From Thiomonas intermedia (GTDB lineage Bacteria > Pseudomonadota > Gammaproteobacteria > Burkholderiales > Burkholderiaceae_C), in the NCBI RefSeq assembly GCF_002028405.1, contig NZ_CP020046.1:3224001-3288000 (forward strand): 64,000 nucleotides of DNA, read 5' to 3'. The notes below the pieces were generated by a model, which saw nothing but the letters and a program-made list of their open reading frames with translations, was not told the origin of the DNA and searched no databases. Of this stretch, positions 1 through 10,034 are shown piece after piece. How positions within the stretch are numbered: the stretch's first letter is position 1; each line of letters begins with the position of its first letter. The translations under genes were made by a program, and so were the position numbers.

Positions 1-1521
1 AGCAAGTCCTATCCCGGCGTCAAGGCCAACGACGACATCAGCCTGGCGGTGCAGCCCGGGGAAATCCATGCGGTGCTGGGCGAGAACGGCGCGGGCAAGT
101 CCACGCTGATGAAAATCATCTACGGCGCGGTGCAGCCCGATGCCGGTCAGATCGTCTGGAACGGCGCGCCGGTTCGCATGAAAAACCCCGGCATGGCCCG
201 CGACCTGGGCATCGCCATGGTGTATCAGCACTTCTCGCTGTTCGACACCCTCACTGCGGCGGAGAACATCTGGCTGGGTCTGGGGCGCCGCATCAGCTTG
301 TCCGAAGTGGAGACCCGCATCAATGCCATCGCGCATCGGTACGGGCTGGACTGCGCGCCCCGCCGTCCGGTGCACACCCTGTCGGTCGGCGAACGCCAGC
401 GGGTGGAGATCATCCGCTGCCTGCTGGCCGATCCCACGCTGCTCATCCTCGACGAGCCGACCTCGGTGCTCACGCCGCAGGCCGTCGAAAAGCTGTTTGT
501 CGTGCTGCGCCAGCTCGCCGCGGACGGCTGCAGCATTCTCTACATCAGCCACAAGCTCGACGAGATTCGCAAGCTCTGCCACAACTGCACGGTGTTGCGC
601 GGCGGTCGGGTGAGCGGGCGCGTCGATCCGGCCCAGGAAACCGAGGCCAGCCTGTCGCGGCTGATGATCGGCGCCGATCCGCCCGCGCTGCAGCACCGGC
701 CGTCCCAGCTCGGCGAGGTGCTGCTGAAGGTGGACGATCTGGAACTGCCGGGCGATGGCGAATTCAGCGTGGCCATCGACCATCTCTCGCTGGAGGTGCG
801 CGCCGGGGAAATTCTGGGCATCGCCGGCGTGTCGGGCAATGGCCAGCAGGAATTGCTCGCCGCGCTGTCGGGCGAAGACCGGCGCGCTCGCCCCGCAGCC
901 GTGCGGCTGGCGGGCGAGCCCGTGGGCGCGCTCGGGCCGGGTGAGCGCCGCAAGCGCGGCCTGCATTTCATCCCGGAAGAGCGTCTGGGGCGGGCGACGG
1001 TGCCGGTCCTGTCGCTGGAGCAGAACATTTTGCTGACCGCGCGCCCCGCCGAGGTTGTTTCGCACGGTCTGATCCAGCGCCAGACCCTGCGCGAGCAGGC
1101 GCAGGCGGTGATCGCCCGCTTCGGCGTGAAGGCCGGCGGTCCGCAGGCCGCGGCGCGCAGCCTGTCGGGCGGCAATCTGCAGAAGTACATCGTGGGCCGG
1201 GAAATTCTCGGCCAGCCCCGCGTGCTGCTGGTGGCGCAACCGACCTGGGGCGTGGACGTGGGCGCCGCGGCGCAGATCCGGGCCGAGCTTCTGGGCCTGC
1301 GCGATGCGGGCTGCGCCGTGCTGGTCATCTCGGAAGAGCTTGACGAACTGTTCGAGATCGCCGACCGGCTGCAGGTGATGGCGCGCGGCAAGCTGTCGCC
1401 CTCCATCGCCCGCGCCGACGCGACGGTCGAGCAGATCGGGGTTTGGATGAGCGGGCTGTGGCCGCAGGGCCCGATGGACGGCGCGCAAGCCGCCACGGAG
1501 GTCAGCCATGCTGCGGCTTGA
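1..1521 (+). CDS. BMP-type nucleoside ABC transporter, double ATP-binding protein (5' truncated)
   Basis: The open frame runs from base 1, so the true start lies upstream of the window; the GTG at 49 is internal. The protein carries two ABC domains in tandem, as in RbsA/MglA and the NupA/YufO nucleoside ATPases. The first domain is canonical, with Walker A GENGAGKS, signature LSVGERQ and Walker B LLILDEPTS. The second is degenerate: the P-loop reads GVSGNGQQE and the Walker B region reads VAQPTWGVD, although the LSGGNLQ signature is kept. That asymmetry is normal for the family. It overlaps the next permease by 14 bp, and two permeases and a BMP binding protein follow, so it should energise import of nucleosides or related purines. 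Confidence 0.93.
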   Translation, partial: SKSYPGVKANDDISLAVQPGEIHAVLGENGAGKSTLMKIIYGAVQPDAGQIVWNGAPVRMKNPGMARDLGIAMVYQHFSLFDTLTAAENIWLGLGRRISLSEVETRINAIAHRYGLDCAPRRPVHTLSVGERQRVEIIRCLLADPTLLILDEPTSVLTPQAVEKLFVVLRQLAADGCSILYISHKLDEIRKLCHNCTVLRGGRVSGRVDPAQETEASLSRLMIGADPPALQHRPSQLGEVLLKVDDLELPGDGEFSVAIDHLSLEVRAGEILGIAGVSGNGQQELLAALSGEDRRARPAAVRLAGEPVGALGPGERRKRGLHFIPEERLGRATVPVLSLEQNILLTARPAEVVSHGLIQRQTLREQAQAVIARFGVKAGGPQAAARSLSGGNLQKYIVGREILGQPRVLLVAQPTWGVDVGAAAQIRAELLGLRDAGCAVLVISEELDELFEIADRLQVMARGKLSPSIARADATVEQIGVWMSGLWPQGPMDGAQAATEVSHAAA

Positions 1522-2563
1522 ACCCCGAAGCGCCCCTTCGAGAGCCATGGTGTGGCTGTCGCCGCTGCTGGCGCTGGTGATCACGGTGGCCTTCGGCGTG
1601 GCCATCTTTCTGGCCATGGGCAAGAGCCCGCTGCACGGCCTGAGCATGTTTTTCTGGGAGCCGCTCAAGAACGCCTACAGCCTGTCGGAGCTGGCGCTCA
1701 AGGCCAGTCCGCTCATTCTCATCGGCCTGGGACTGGCGGCCTGTTATCGCAGCAATGTCTGGAATATCGGCGCCGAAGGGCAATACATCGTCGGCGCGAT
1801 CTTCGGCGGCGGCGTGGCGCTGCTGGCCGGCGACAACACCTCGCACGCCATCGTGCTGCCCATTCTGCTGGCCGGCGTGGTGGGCGGCATGGTGTGGGCG
1901 GCGCTGGTGGCCGCGCTTCGCGACTGGTTCAACGCGAACGAGATCCTGGTGAGCCTGATGCTGGTCTATGTCGCGCAATACTTGCTCGACTACCTGGTGT
2001 ACGGCCCGTGGAAAGATCCGGAGGGCTACAACTTTCCGCAGACCAAGATATTCGCCGATCCGGCGCTGTTGGGCCATCTGATCGAAGGCACGCGGCTGAA
2101 CTGGGGCTTTCCGATCGCGCTGGTCGCGGTGGCGCTGGTGTGGGTGTTTCTGTTCCGCAGCGTGCAGGGCTTCCGGCTTCAGGTGGGCGGGCTGGCACCC
2201 GGTGCGGCGCGCTATGCCGGTTATTCGTCGCGCAAGGCGCTCTGGACGGTGCTGCTGATGTCGGGCGGTTTTGCCGGCCTGGCCGGGTCGCTCGATGCCA
2301 TCGGGCCGCTGCAGCAGCTCACGCCGCAGGTGTCGCAGGGCTACGGCTTCGCGGCCATCATCGTGGCTTTCGTCGGCCGCCTCAATCCGGTGGGCATCGT
2401 GCTCTCGGGCGCGCTGATGGCGATGTTCTACATTGGCGGCGAGCTGGCGCAGTCGCGCCTGGGTCTGCCCAATGCGATGACGGGCGTCTTCCAGGGCTTG
2501 CTGCTGTTTTCGCTGCTGGCCTGCGATACCTTGATCCACCACCGCATCCGCTTTAAACGCTGA
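1508..2563 (+). CDS. BMP-type nucleoside ABC transporter permease 1
   Basis: This 351-residue inner-membrane protein has about eight to ten hydrophobic segments and the BPD_transp_2 pattern of the YufP/NupB permeases. Conserved stretches include the NVWNIGAEGQ motif near residue 83 and the GYGFAAIIVAFVGRLNP loop near residue 280, which contacts the ATPase in this family. Its ATG overlaps the end of the ATPase gene, indicating translational coupling. It would form half of the channel for nucleoside uptake together with the permease starting at 2650. Confidence 0.93.
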   Translation: MLRLEPRSAPSRAMVWLSPLLALVITVAFGVAIFLAMGKSPLHGLSMFFWEPLKNAYSLSELALKASPLILIGLGLAACYRSNVWNIGAEGQYIVGAIFGGGVALLAGDNTSHAIVLPILLAGVVGGMVWAALVAALRDWFNANEILVSLMLVYVAQYLLDYLVYGPWKDPEGYNFPQTKIFADPALLGHLIEGTRLNWGFPIALVAVALVWVFLFRSVQGFRLQVGGLAPGAARYAGYSSRKALWTVLLMSGGFAGLAGSLDAIGPLQQLTPQVSQGYGFAAIIVAFVGRLNPVGIVLSGALMAMFYIGGELAQSRLGLPNAMTGVFQGLLLFSLLACDTLIHHRIRFKR

Positions 2564-2573
2564 GGAGACGCCT

Positions 2574-2648
2574 ATGCCCCCACGCTCGCTTTGCTCGCTG
2601 CCCCCCGAGGGGGCCGCAGTTCTCTTGGGGCGGCCCGGCGCGAACTGA
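2574..2648 (+). other. 24-codon leader ORF encoded by an intergenic repeat
   Basis: The last bases of the upstream permease supply a good Shine-Dalgarno sequence (GAGGAG, 2563-2568) followed by ATG at 2574. That reading frame runs through the whole repeat and stops with TGA at 2646-2648, one base before the ATG of the second permease at 2650. The second permease has no Shine-Dalgarno of its own, so ribosomes finishing this short frame could restart on it. Whether the peptide itself has a role is unknown; I take it as a translational bridge created by insertion of the repeat. Confidence 0.5.
2577..2645 (+). repeat. GC-rich intergenic repeat element of Burkholderiales type
   Basis: The stretch combines a CGCTCGCTTTGCTCGCTG tract, a CCCCCCGAGGGGG palindrome and a CTTGGGGCGGCCCGGCG tail. 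From memory, this sequence style recurs between genes in Comamonadaceae-related genomes; I see only this one clear copy here. It sits between a Shine-Dalgarno/ATG pair and the actual start of the second nucleoside permease, as if it had inserted at the start codon. Confidence 0.55.
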
Positions 2649-2649
2649 C

Positions 2650-3570
2650 ATGGACATGACGGCTTCTCTCATCGCGACTACGCTGAGCGCGGGCACGCCG
2701 CTGGCGCTGGCGGCGCTGGGTCTGCTCATCAACGAAAAATCAGGCGTGGTCAACCTCGGCGCCGAGGGCATGATGCTGATGGCCGCGGTCATCGGCTTTG
2801 CCGTGGCCTTGCATACGGGCAATCAGTGGGTCGCCTTTGGGGCTGGCGCGGTGGCCGGGGCGCTGCTGGCGGGGGCGCTGGGTCTGCTGGTGATCTGGCT
2901 GAACACCAATCAGTACGCCACGGGCCTGGCGCTCACGCTGTTCGGCGCGGGGCTGTCGGCCTTCATCGGCATCGATTACGTGGGCAAGACGCTGCCCAAC
3001 TTCCAGCCGCTGGACATTCCGGTGCTCAGCCAGCTTCCCTTCTTCGGGCCGGCGCTGTTTCGCCACCACCTCATGGTGTATCTGACCATCGTGCTGGCGA
3101 TCGGCTTGATCTGGTTCTTCGACCGGACGCGCGCGGGCTTGGTGCTGCGCGCGGTGGGCGAGTCCCCCGAGTCGGCGCATGCTCTGGGCTATCCGGTGCG
3201 GCGCATCCGCCTGCTGGCCCTGATGTGCGGCGGGGCGCTGGTGGGCGTGGCCGGTGCCTATCTGTCGGTGATCTACACACCCTTGTGGGTGCAGGGCATG
3301 ACGGCGGGGCGGGGCTGGATCGCCCTGGCGCTGACCACGTTCGCAACCTGGCGGCCCGCCCGCGTGCTGCTCGGCGCCTATCTGTTCGGCGGCGTGACCA
3401 TGCTGCAGTTTTTCTTCCAGGGCAGCGGTATGCAGGTGCCGTCGCAGTTTCTGTCGATGCTGCCGTATATCGCCACCATCGTGGTGCTGGCGCTGATGTC
3501 GCGCAATCCACTCTGGATTCGCATCAACATGCCGTCGTCCATCGGCAAGCCGTTCACCCCGGGGGGATGA
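2650..3570 (+). CDS. BMP-type nucleoside ABC transporter permease 2
   Basis: This 306-residue membrane protein belongs to the YufQ/NupC branch of BPD_transp_2 permeases. Near residue 33 it has the family motif NLGAEGMMLMAAV, and around residues 210-235 a GMTAGRGWIALAL loop typical of the coupling region. The start at 2650 lacks a Shine-Dalgarno sequence and is preceded by a repeat-encoded leader ORF that ends one base upstream. A second ATG lies two codons downstream, and either could be used. It pairs with the permease at 1508-2563. Confidence 0.92.
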   Translation: MDMTASLIATTLSAGTPLALAALGLLINEKSGVVNLGAEGMMLMAAVIGFAVALHTGNQWVAFGAGAVAGALLAGALGLLVIWLNTNQYATGLALTLFGAGLSAFIGIDYVGKTLPNFQPLDIPVLSQLPFFGPALFRHHLMVYLTIVLAIGLIWFFDRTRAGLVLRAVGESPESAHALGYPVRRIRLLALMCGGALVGVAGAYLSVIYTPLWVQGMTAGRGWIALALTTFATWRPARVLLGAYLFGGVTMLQFFFQGSGMQVPSQFLSMLPYIATIVVLALMSRNPLWIRINMPSSIGKPFTPGG

Positions 3571-3633
3571 GCGGGCCGACCAAGCAGGCACGATTTTTGT
3601 ATACAGTTTCAGATCATTTTTAAGGAGGACTCC

Positions 3634-4728
3634 ATGTTCAAAACCGTGTTGAAAAAACCCCTGGTTGCGCTGGCGGCGGTCGCCAGCGTGTTGGCGATGG
3701 CCACCGCGCCAGCGCATGCGGCTGATCCGCTGAAGGTCGGCTTCGTCTATATCGGCCCCGTGGGCGATGCCGGCTGGACCTATGCGCACGATCTGGCGCG
3801 CAAGGCGCTGCAGGCCAAGTTCGGCGACAAGATCAAGACGCAATTCGTCGAGAACGTGCCCGAAGGCCCCGACGCCGCGCGCGTGATCCGCGATCTGGCG
3901 CAGCAAGGCGACGGCCTGATCTTCACCACGAGCTTCGGCTATATGGAGCCCACGCTCAAGGTGGCCAAGGAATTCCCGAACGTCAAGTTCGAACACGCCA
4001 CGGGCTACAAGACCGCGAAGAACGTCGGCACCTACGACGCCCGCACCTACGAAGGCGCCTATCTCGCCGGCGTGCTGGCGGGCGGTATGAGCAAGACCAA
4101 CGTGATCGGCGTGGTCGGCTCGGTGCCCATTCCCGAAGTGATCCGCAACATCGATTCGTTCACCCTGGGCGCGCAGTCCGTCAACCCGAAGATCACGACC
4201 AAGGTGGTCTGGGTGAACAAGTGGTTCGATCCGCCGAAGGAAACCGAAGCGGCGACCTCCCTCATCAATCAGGGCGCCGACGTGCTGTTCCAGAATACCG
4301 ACTCGCCCGCCGTGCTGCAGACCGCCGAGAAGATGGGCAAGTATGGTTTCGGCTGGGACAGCAATATGAGCAAGTTCGGTCCCAAGGCCCACCTGGCCTC
4401 GGCCACCATCAACTGGGCGCCGCTCTATGAAATGCTGACCGGCGAAGTGCTCAAGGGCACCTGGAAGTCGCAGCAATACTGGTGGGGCATGAAGCACGAC
4501 ACCATCCAGCTGCAGGACATCAACGCCGCGGTGCCGGAGTCGCTGAAGAAAATCGTGCTCGAACGCGAGGCGGGTCTGAAGAACGGCAGCTTCAACATCT
4601 GGAAGGGCCCCATCGTCGATCAGTCGGGCAAGACCGTGGTCGCCGCTGGCAAAGTGGCCGACGACAAGTTCCTCCACGGCATCATGTTCTACGTCAAGGG
4701 CGTGGAAGGCAAGGTGCCCGGGCAGTAA
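3634..4728 (+). CDS. BMP family ABC transporter substrate-binding protein
   Basis: The 364-residue precursor starts after a strong AAGGAGG Shine-Dalgarno and has a Sec signal peptide of about 29 residues ending AHA before ADPLK. No lipobox cysteine is present, so it should be a soluble periplasmic protein. The mature part shows the BMP/Med pattern VGFVYIGPVGDAGWTYAHD near the N-terminus and a GVVGSVPIPEV stretch in the middle. BMP proteins with two permeases and a double ATPase bind nucleosides or purine-like ligands. A purine deaminase gene downstream supports a purine substrate, but the exact ligand cannot be read from the sequence. Confidence 0.92.
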   Translation: MFKTVLKKPLVALAAVASVLAMATAPAHAADPLKVGFVYIGPVGDAGWTYAHDLARKALQAKFGDKIKTQFVENVPEGPDAARVIRDLAQQGDGLIFTTSFGYMEPTLKVAKEFPNVKFEHATGYKTAKNVGTYDARTYEGAYLAGVLAGGMSKTNVIGVVGSVPIPEVIRNIDSFTLGAQSVNPKITTKVVWVNKWFDPPKETEAATSLINQGADVLFQNTDSPAVLQTAEKMGKYGFGWDSNMSKFGPKAHLASATINWAPLYEMLTGEVLKGTWKSQQYWWGMKHDTIQLQDINAAVPESLKKIVLEREAGLKNGSFNIWKGPIVDQSGKTVVAAGKVADDKFLHGIMFYVKGVEGKVPGQ

Positions 4729-4754
4729 ACAGCCAGGGCTTTCGCCTCCTGAAG

Positions 4755-4787
4755 CCGGGCCGGTTGCGTGATGAACCGGCCCGGTTT
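4755..4787 (+). terminator. Rho-independent terminator after the BMP operon
   Basis: An 11-bp perfect stem (CCGGGCCGGTT with AACCGGCCCGG) encloses an eight-base loop and is followed by a short T tract. It lies between the binding-protein gene and the convergent pirin gene and may work in both directions, although the T run is short. Confidence 0.65.
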
Positions 4788-4790
4788 CAT

Positions 4791-5492
4791 TCAGGGCGCT
4801 GCATCGACCAGCACGACCTCCGCGTCGTCGATCGCCGTCACGCGCAGCACCGCTTCATCGCGAATGGCCGCGCCATCGCGCGCGTCCAGCCCCACGCCGT
4901 TGACCTCGACCTTGCCCCGGGCCGGGACGAGATAGGCCATGCGGCCCGCCCCCAGGGCGTAGTCGGCCGAGTCGCCCGCCTTGAGGGTGGCACCCAGCAC
5001 CCTTGCATCGGCGCGAATCGGCAGCGCCTCAGCATCGTTCGGCAGGCCGCTGGCCAGGGCGATGAAGCGGCCGGAGCGCTCGCCTTTCGGGAAAGGCTTG
5101 GCGCCCCAGGCGGGGGGCTCGCCGCGCCGGTTGGGCAAAATCCAGATCTGAAAAATAGTGGTCGGTCCGGCTTCGCGGTTGTATTCGGAATGGCGGATGC
5201 CGGTGCCCGCGCTCATCACCTGGACGTCGCCCGCCTCGGTGCGCCCGCGATTGCCCAGACTGTCTTCGTGGGTGATGGCCCCTTCGCGCACATAGGTGAT
5301 GATTTCCATATCGGCATGCGGGTGCGGCGCAAAACCGGTCGAGGGGGCGATGGTGTCGTCGTTCCAGACGCGCAGTGCGCCCCAGTTCATCCGCCGGGGG
5401 TCGTGATAGCCGGCGAACGAAAAGTGGTGTCGCGTGTCCAGCCAGTCGAGGTGGTCGCCACCGAGTTGTGCAAGCGGTCTGCGTTCGATCAT
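4791..5492 (-). CDS. Pirin family protein (YhaK-like bicupin)
   Basis: The 233-residue protein matches the pirin/YhaK family, bicupin metal-binding proteins some of which have quercetinase activity. Visible cupin metal ligands include the His pair in PHPHADMEI (around residues 57-59) and the His and Glu in GIRHSEYN. I placed the start at MIERRPLAQL because AGGAGCACGAC gives a good ribosome site there; the open frame upstream is only shadow sequence. It is transcribed away from the deaminase gene. Function is uncertain beyond the family; a redox or metal-responsive role is often proposed. Confidence 0.88.
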   Translation of the reverse strand: MIERRPLAQLGGDHLDWLDTRHHFSFAGYHDPRRMNWGALRVWNDDTIAPSTGFAPHPHADMEIITYVREGAITHEDSLGNRGRTEAGDVQVMSAGTGIRHSEYNREAGPTTIFQIWILPNRRGEPPAWGAKPFPKGERSGRFIALASGLPNDAEALPIRADARVLGATLKAGDSADYALGAGRMAYLVPARGKVEVNGVGLDARDGAAIRDEAVLRVTAIDDAEVVLVDAAP

Positions 5493-5535
5493 GTCGTGCT
5501 CCTGTTGGAAGACCTTGTTGTAAAGCGCAACATAG

Positions 5536-6680
<1,145 letters not shown>

Positions 6681-6681
<1 letters not shown>

Positions 6682-7253
6682 TGGCAGCCTTGGCCACCCC
6701 AGACGATGCCGTCGTGGCGCAGACCCGCGCCTGGGTGGACCGCATGGTGATCGGCTTGAACCTCTGCCCCTTTGCCAAGGCGCCGCAGGTCAAAGGGCGC
6801 ATCCGCTATGTGCACTGCGCCGCGGCGACAACCGAGGGCCTGCTGCAGACCCTCGGTGATGAACTCCAGCGCCTGGCGCGCACCGCGCCCGAAGAGGTGG
6901 AAACCACGCTGCTCATCCACCCGCAGTCTCTCACGCACTTTGCTCACTACAACGCTTTTCTCGACGAGGCCGAAGCCTTGCTGGCGCGCCTTGGTCTGCT
7001 CGGCACGCTGCAGATCGCGAGCTTTCACCCGCACTATCGGTTCGCCGGCACCCGCCCGGACGACGTGACCAACGCCACCAATCGATCGCCCTTTCCCATG
7101 CTGCATCTGATTCGCGAATCCAGCATCGACCGCGCCGTGGCCGCACGGCCCGATACCGCTTCGATTTACCGGGCGAACCAAGCCACCATGCGCCGCCTGG
7201 GCAAGCGGGGCATTGCCGACTTGATGACTCAGTGCCGCGAGGCGAACGGGTAG
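6681..7253 (+). CDS. DUF1415 family protein
   Basis: This 190-residue soluble protein matches DUF1415 by its N-terminal WVDRMVIGLNLCPFAK motif and its C-terminal ATNRSPFPMLHLIRE segment. Invariant-looking residues are a Cys in the LCPFAK motif and several His residues in the FHPHYRFAGT segment, which suggests metal or redox chemistry, but no biochemical role is established. The ATG overlaps the deaminase stop codon (TGATG), so it is translationally coupled to a purine deaminase. Whether that pairing is functional is unknown. Confidence 0.85.
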
Positions 7254-7328
7254 GGCGTTTATCCCCACGCCCATCGAAGGATTGCCGCGCTGTAGCATTT
7301 GCTCACATTTCCAAGCAAGGAGACTGTG

Positions 7329-8318
7329 ATGTGGAATGAGAATCTGAAAGCGGAATTCCAGAGTCTTGCCCCGGGTCGTCCGGATGGCGAGCTGTCCAGG
7401 CGCGACTTCGTGCGCACCGCGCTTGGCGTGGGGTTTGCCGTCGCCGCAGGGCCGGTGATGGCGCAGACCGTCGTGCAGACCTCAGCAGACGGCCTGCTCG
7501 CCGGAGACGTGCAGATCGAGTCTGGCGGCCAGAAGATTCCGGTCTATCGTGCGCAACCCAAAGGCAAGACCGACCTTCCCGTGGTGCTGGTGGTGTCGGA
7601 AATCTTCGGGGTGCACGAGTACATCGCGGATGTCGCGCGGCGCTTCGCGCACCAGGGCTATCTCGCGCTGGCGCCCGATCTGTTCGTGCGGCAGGGCGAT
7701 CCGATGGCCTACGGCAGCATTGCCGAAGTGATGAGCAACGTCATCTCCAAGGTGCCCGATGCCCAGGTGCTGCAGGATCTGGACGCCTGCCGCAGCTGGG
7801 CGCTCGCCAACGGCGGCAAGGCGGGCCATGTCGGCATCACCGGGTTCTGCTGGGGTGGGCGCTTCGTCTGGCTCTACTGCGCTCACGCCCCGGTGCAGGC
7901 TGGCGTGGCCTGGTACGGCCGCCTGGTCGGCACGCCATCCGAGCTGTCGCCCAAAAACCCGGTGGACATCGCCAAGGATCTCAAGGCGCCGGTGCTCGGT
8001 CTATACGGCGGCAAAGACCAGGGCATCACGCAGGAATCCGTGGAGCAGATGCGCAAGGCGCTGGCCAGCGGCAGCGCCGCGGCCAAGGCGTCGGAAATCG
8101 TGGTGTATCCCGATGCCGGTCACGGTTTCCACGCCGACTACCGGCCCAGCTACAACGCCAAGGATGCCGAGGACGGCTGGAAGCGGGCGCTGGCCTGGCT
8201 GCGTCAGCACCAGGTCGTCGCCGTCGCCTCCGCCGAAGAACCACCGCAAGATGGCATGTGCCAGACCGAGCGGGGTTTTCCGCAGATCTTTCCGGTGGAC
8301 AAACTGCTCAGCGGCTGA
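7329..8318 (+). CDS. Dienelactone hydrolase family protein with Tat-type signal
   Basis: The 329-residue protein has an alpha/beta hydrolase fold of the dienelactone hydrolase type. The nucleophile is Cys in GFCWGGR, the acid is probably the Asp in GGKDQ, and the His is in PDAGHGFH. The N-terminus contains SRRDFVRTALGVGFAV, a twin-arginine export signal followed by a hydrophobic stretch and an AxA-like site, so the enzyme is probably periplasmic. I chose ATG 7329 because AAGGAG precedes it by the right distance; an in-frame ATG 30 bases upstream lacks a ribosome site. The substrate is unknown. Confidence 0.87.
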   Translation: MWNENLKAEFQSLAPGRPDGELSRRDFVRTALGVGFAVAAGPVMAQTVVQTSADGLLAGDVQIESGGQKIPVYRAQPKGKTDLPVVLVVSEIFGVHEYIADVARRFAHQGYLALAPDLFVRQGDPMAYGSIAEVMSNVISKVPDAQVLQDLDACRSWALANGGKAGHVGITGFCWGGRFVWLYCAHAPVQAGVAWYGRLVGTPSELSPKNPVDIAKDLKAPVLGLYGGKDQGITQESVEQMRKALASGSAAAKASEIVVYPDAGHGFHADYRPSYNAKDAEDGWKRALAWLRQHQVVAVASAEEPPQDGMCQTERGFPQIFPVDKLLSG

Positions 8319-8469
8319 GCCGCAGGCTGTACTGAGGCGGCTGGTCCACTCTTGGTGCCGCACGCCCTGAGCTCGCACCATGCGGGTGCTTGCTCGCCTC
8401 GGAATGTTCGGGCGGGCAGGCACGCGGTTTGCTCCATGGGTGCGACATCCGCCTGCCTGAAAGACTCCA

Positions 8470-9519
8470 ATGCATCCGGTCATCCATCGGTTTTTCCACC
8501 GCGCCATGGGCGCAGTCCTGTTCGCGCTTCTCTGCGGGGCGATTCCCGTTGCGCAGGCCGCGCCACCGCGGCCCATTCCCGTGAAGGTGATGATCGTCAC
8601 TATGTTCGGACCGGAGGCGCAGACCTGGCTGAAACACTTCCATCAACCACGCAACATTGCCGTGCCGGGCTTGCCGGAAAACCATCCCGATGTCACCTGC
8701 CAATCCGACGGTCTGTGCCTGATGACGACGGGCATGGGGCACGCCAACGCGGCTGCATCGATGATGGCCGTCCTGTTCTCGCCGCGCTTCGACCTGCGCC
8801 ACACCTATTTTCTGGTGTCGGGCATTGCCGGCATCAACCCCAGGGAAGGCACTCTGGGCACCACGGCCTGGGCGCTTTATCTGGTGGATTTTGGCCTTCA
8901 GTGGGAGATTGACGCGAGAGAGAAACCGGCGAACTGGTCCAGCGGTTATCTTGGCATCAACACCCGCGATCCGGAGCAGTTTCCGCCGCTTGACTATCGA
9001 ACCGAAGTCTTTTCGCTCGATGCCAAGCTGGTCAACAAGGCTTATGCCTTGTCCAGGAACGTGAAGTTGGTCGACAGCGCGGAAATGACCGCCTATCGTG
9101 CCCAATACCCTTACGCGCCGGCAAACCAGCCCCCGCATGTCACCCAATGCGACACGCTTTCAGGCGACACCTGGTGGTCGGGCGACTTGCTCGGGCAGCG
9201 CGCCGAACAATGGACCCGAATGCTCACGCTGGGCAAAGGCACCTATTGCACGACCCAGCAGGAAGACAACGCGACTTACGAGGCGCTCAAACGCGCCACG
9301 GCGGCGGGAAGGGCGGATATGAATCGTGTGGCCGTGCTGCGTGCCGGATCGGATTTCGATCGGCCGCCGCCGGGCATGCCGGCGGCCGAGAATCTTCTGG
9401 ACTATCCGAAACAGGGGGGCTTCATGCCTGCGCTGGACAATCTCTATCTCACAGGGGAGCCACTGGTGCACGCCATTCTGGCCCATTGGGATGTCTGGCG
9501 TGCGGGCATTCCCGATTGA
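8470..9519 (+). CDS. Purine nucleoside permease (NUP family)
   Basis: The 349-residue protein has a cleaved signal peptide (hydrophobic core at about residues 12-28, ending AQA) and then the NUP pattern PIPVKVMIVTMFGPEAQTW. Further family motifs are TGMGHANAAASM, LVSGIAGINP and the C-terminal GFMPALDNLYL stretch. NUP proteins were named from a yeast nucleoside transporter but resemble nucleoside phosphorylases and in bacteria are exported. In this position, after a nucleoside importer and an adenine deaminase, it fits a purine-scavenging neighbourhood. Transport versus periplasmic nucleoside binding or cleavage remains open. Confidence 0.85.
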   Translation: MHPVIHRFFHRAMGAVLFALLCGAIPVAQAAPPRPIPVKVMIVTMFGPEAQTWLKHFHQPRNIAVPGLPENHPDVTCQSDGLCLMTTGMGHANAAASMMAVLFSPRFDLRHTYFLVSGIAGINPREGTLGTTAWALYLVDFGLQWEIDAREKPANWSSGYLGINTRDPEQFPPLDYRTEVFSLDAKLVNKAYALSRNVKLVDSAEMTAYRAQYPYAPANQPPHVTQCDTLSGDTWWSGDLLGQRAEQWTRMLTLGKGTYCTTQQEDNATYEALKRATAAGRADMNRVAVLRAGSDFDRPPPGMPAAENLLDYPKQGGFMPALDNLYLTGEPLVHAILAHWDVWRAGIPD

Positions 9520-9526
9520 AAGGCCC

Positions 9527-9961
9527 TCAGCGCACCACCAGCACCGGCAGCTTGGAGTGGGACAGCACTCGCGACGTCTGGCTGCCCAGCATGGCCGAGC
9601 TCATGCCGCTGCGGCCGTGCGAGGCGATGACGATGGCATCGCAACCCTGCTTTTCGGCGGCGGCGAGCAGGCCGCGCCAGGCCTGGGCGTCTTCTTCGAT
9701 CACGGTGTCGCAGCTCAGGCCCGCGACCCGCAGACGATCATGGACGCGCTGCAGGGCCGTTTGGGCCTGCTTGCGCACTTCGTCCTGCCATTGGTCCATG
9801 CCGACGGGCATGACCTCGATGGCGCCGATGTACGGGTAGAGGTCGATGACGGAGCAGACCGTGATTCTGGAGCCGAACTTTTTCGCCATCTCGATGGCAT
9901 AGGGCAATGCCTTGTCCGCGAGCTCGGAGCCGTCTGTGGACAACAGGAAGTGATTGAACAT
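9527..9961 (-). CDS. Universal stress protein A family protein
   Basis: The 144-residue protein has the UspA fold signature: an N-terminal FLLSTDGSELADKAL strand-helix and the C-terminal ATP-binding motif SHGRSGMSSAMLGSQTSRV, which fits G-2x-G-9x-G-S/T. It should bind ATP and respond to stress or growth arrest. It is a paralogue of the gene at 10035-10469, 73 bp upstream in the same direction, and the two are probably cotranscribed. The gene ends 8 bp from the convergent purine nucleoside permease. Confidence 0.93.
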   Translation of the reverse strand: MFNHFLLSTDGSELADKALPYAIEMAKKFGSRITVCSVIDLYPYIGAIEVMPVGMDQWQDEVRKQAQTALQRVHDRLRVAGLSCDTVIEEDAQAWRGLLAAAEKQGCDAIVIASHGRSGMSSAMLGSQTSRVLSHSKLPVLVVR

Positions 9962-10034
9962 GGGAGTGCGCCTCTTGATAGGTTGAAGGCGCCGGGCCGC
10001 GCCCCTTGCGGGCTTGCAGACCCGGCGGCGTGGC

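Noticed and set aside
9962-10034. GC-rich stem-loop between the two usp genes
   Set aside because: It has no T tract and a long loop; it is more likely incidental GC pairing, although it could stabilise the mRNA.
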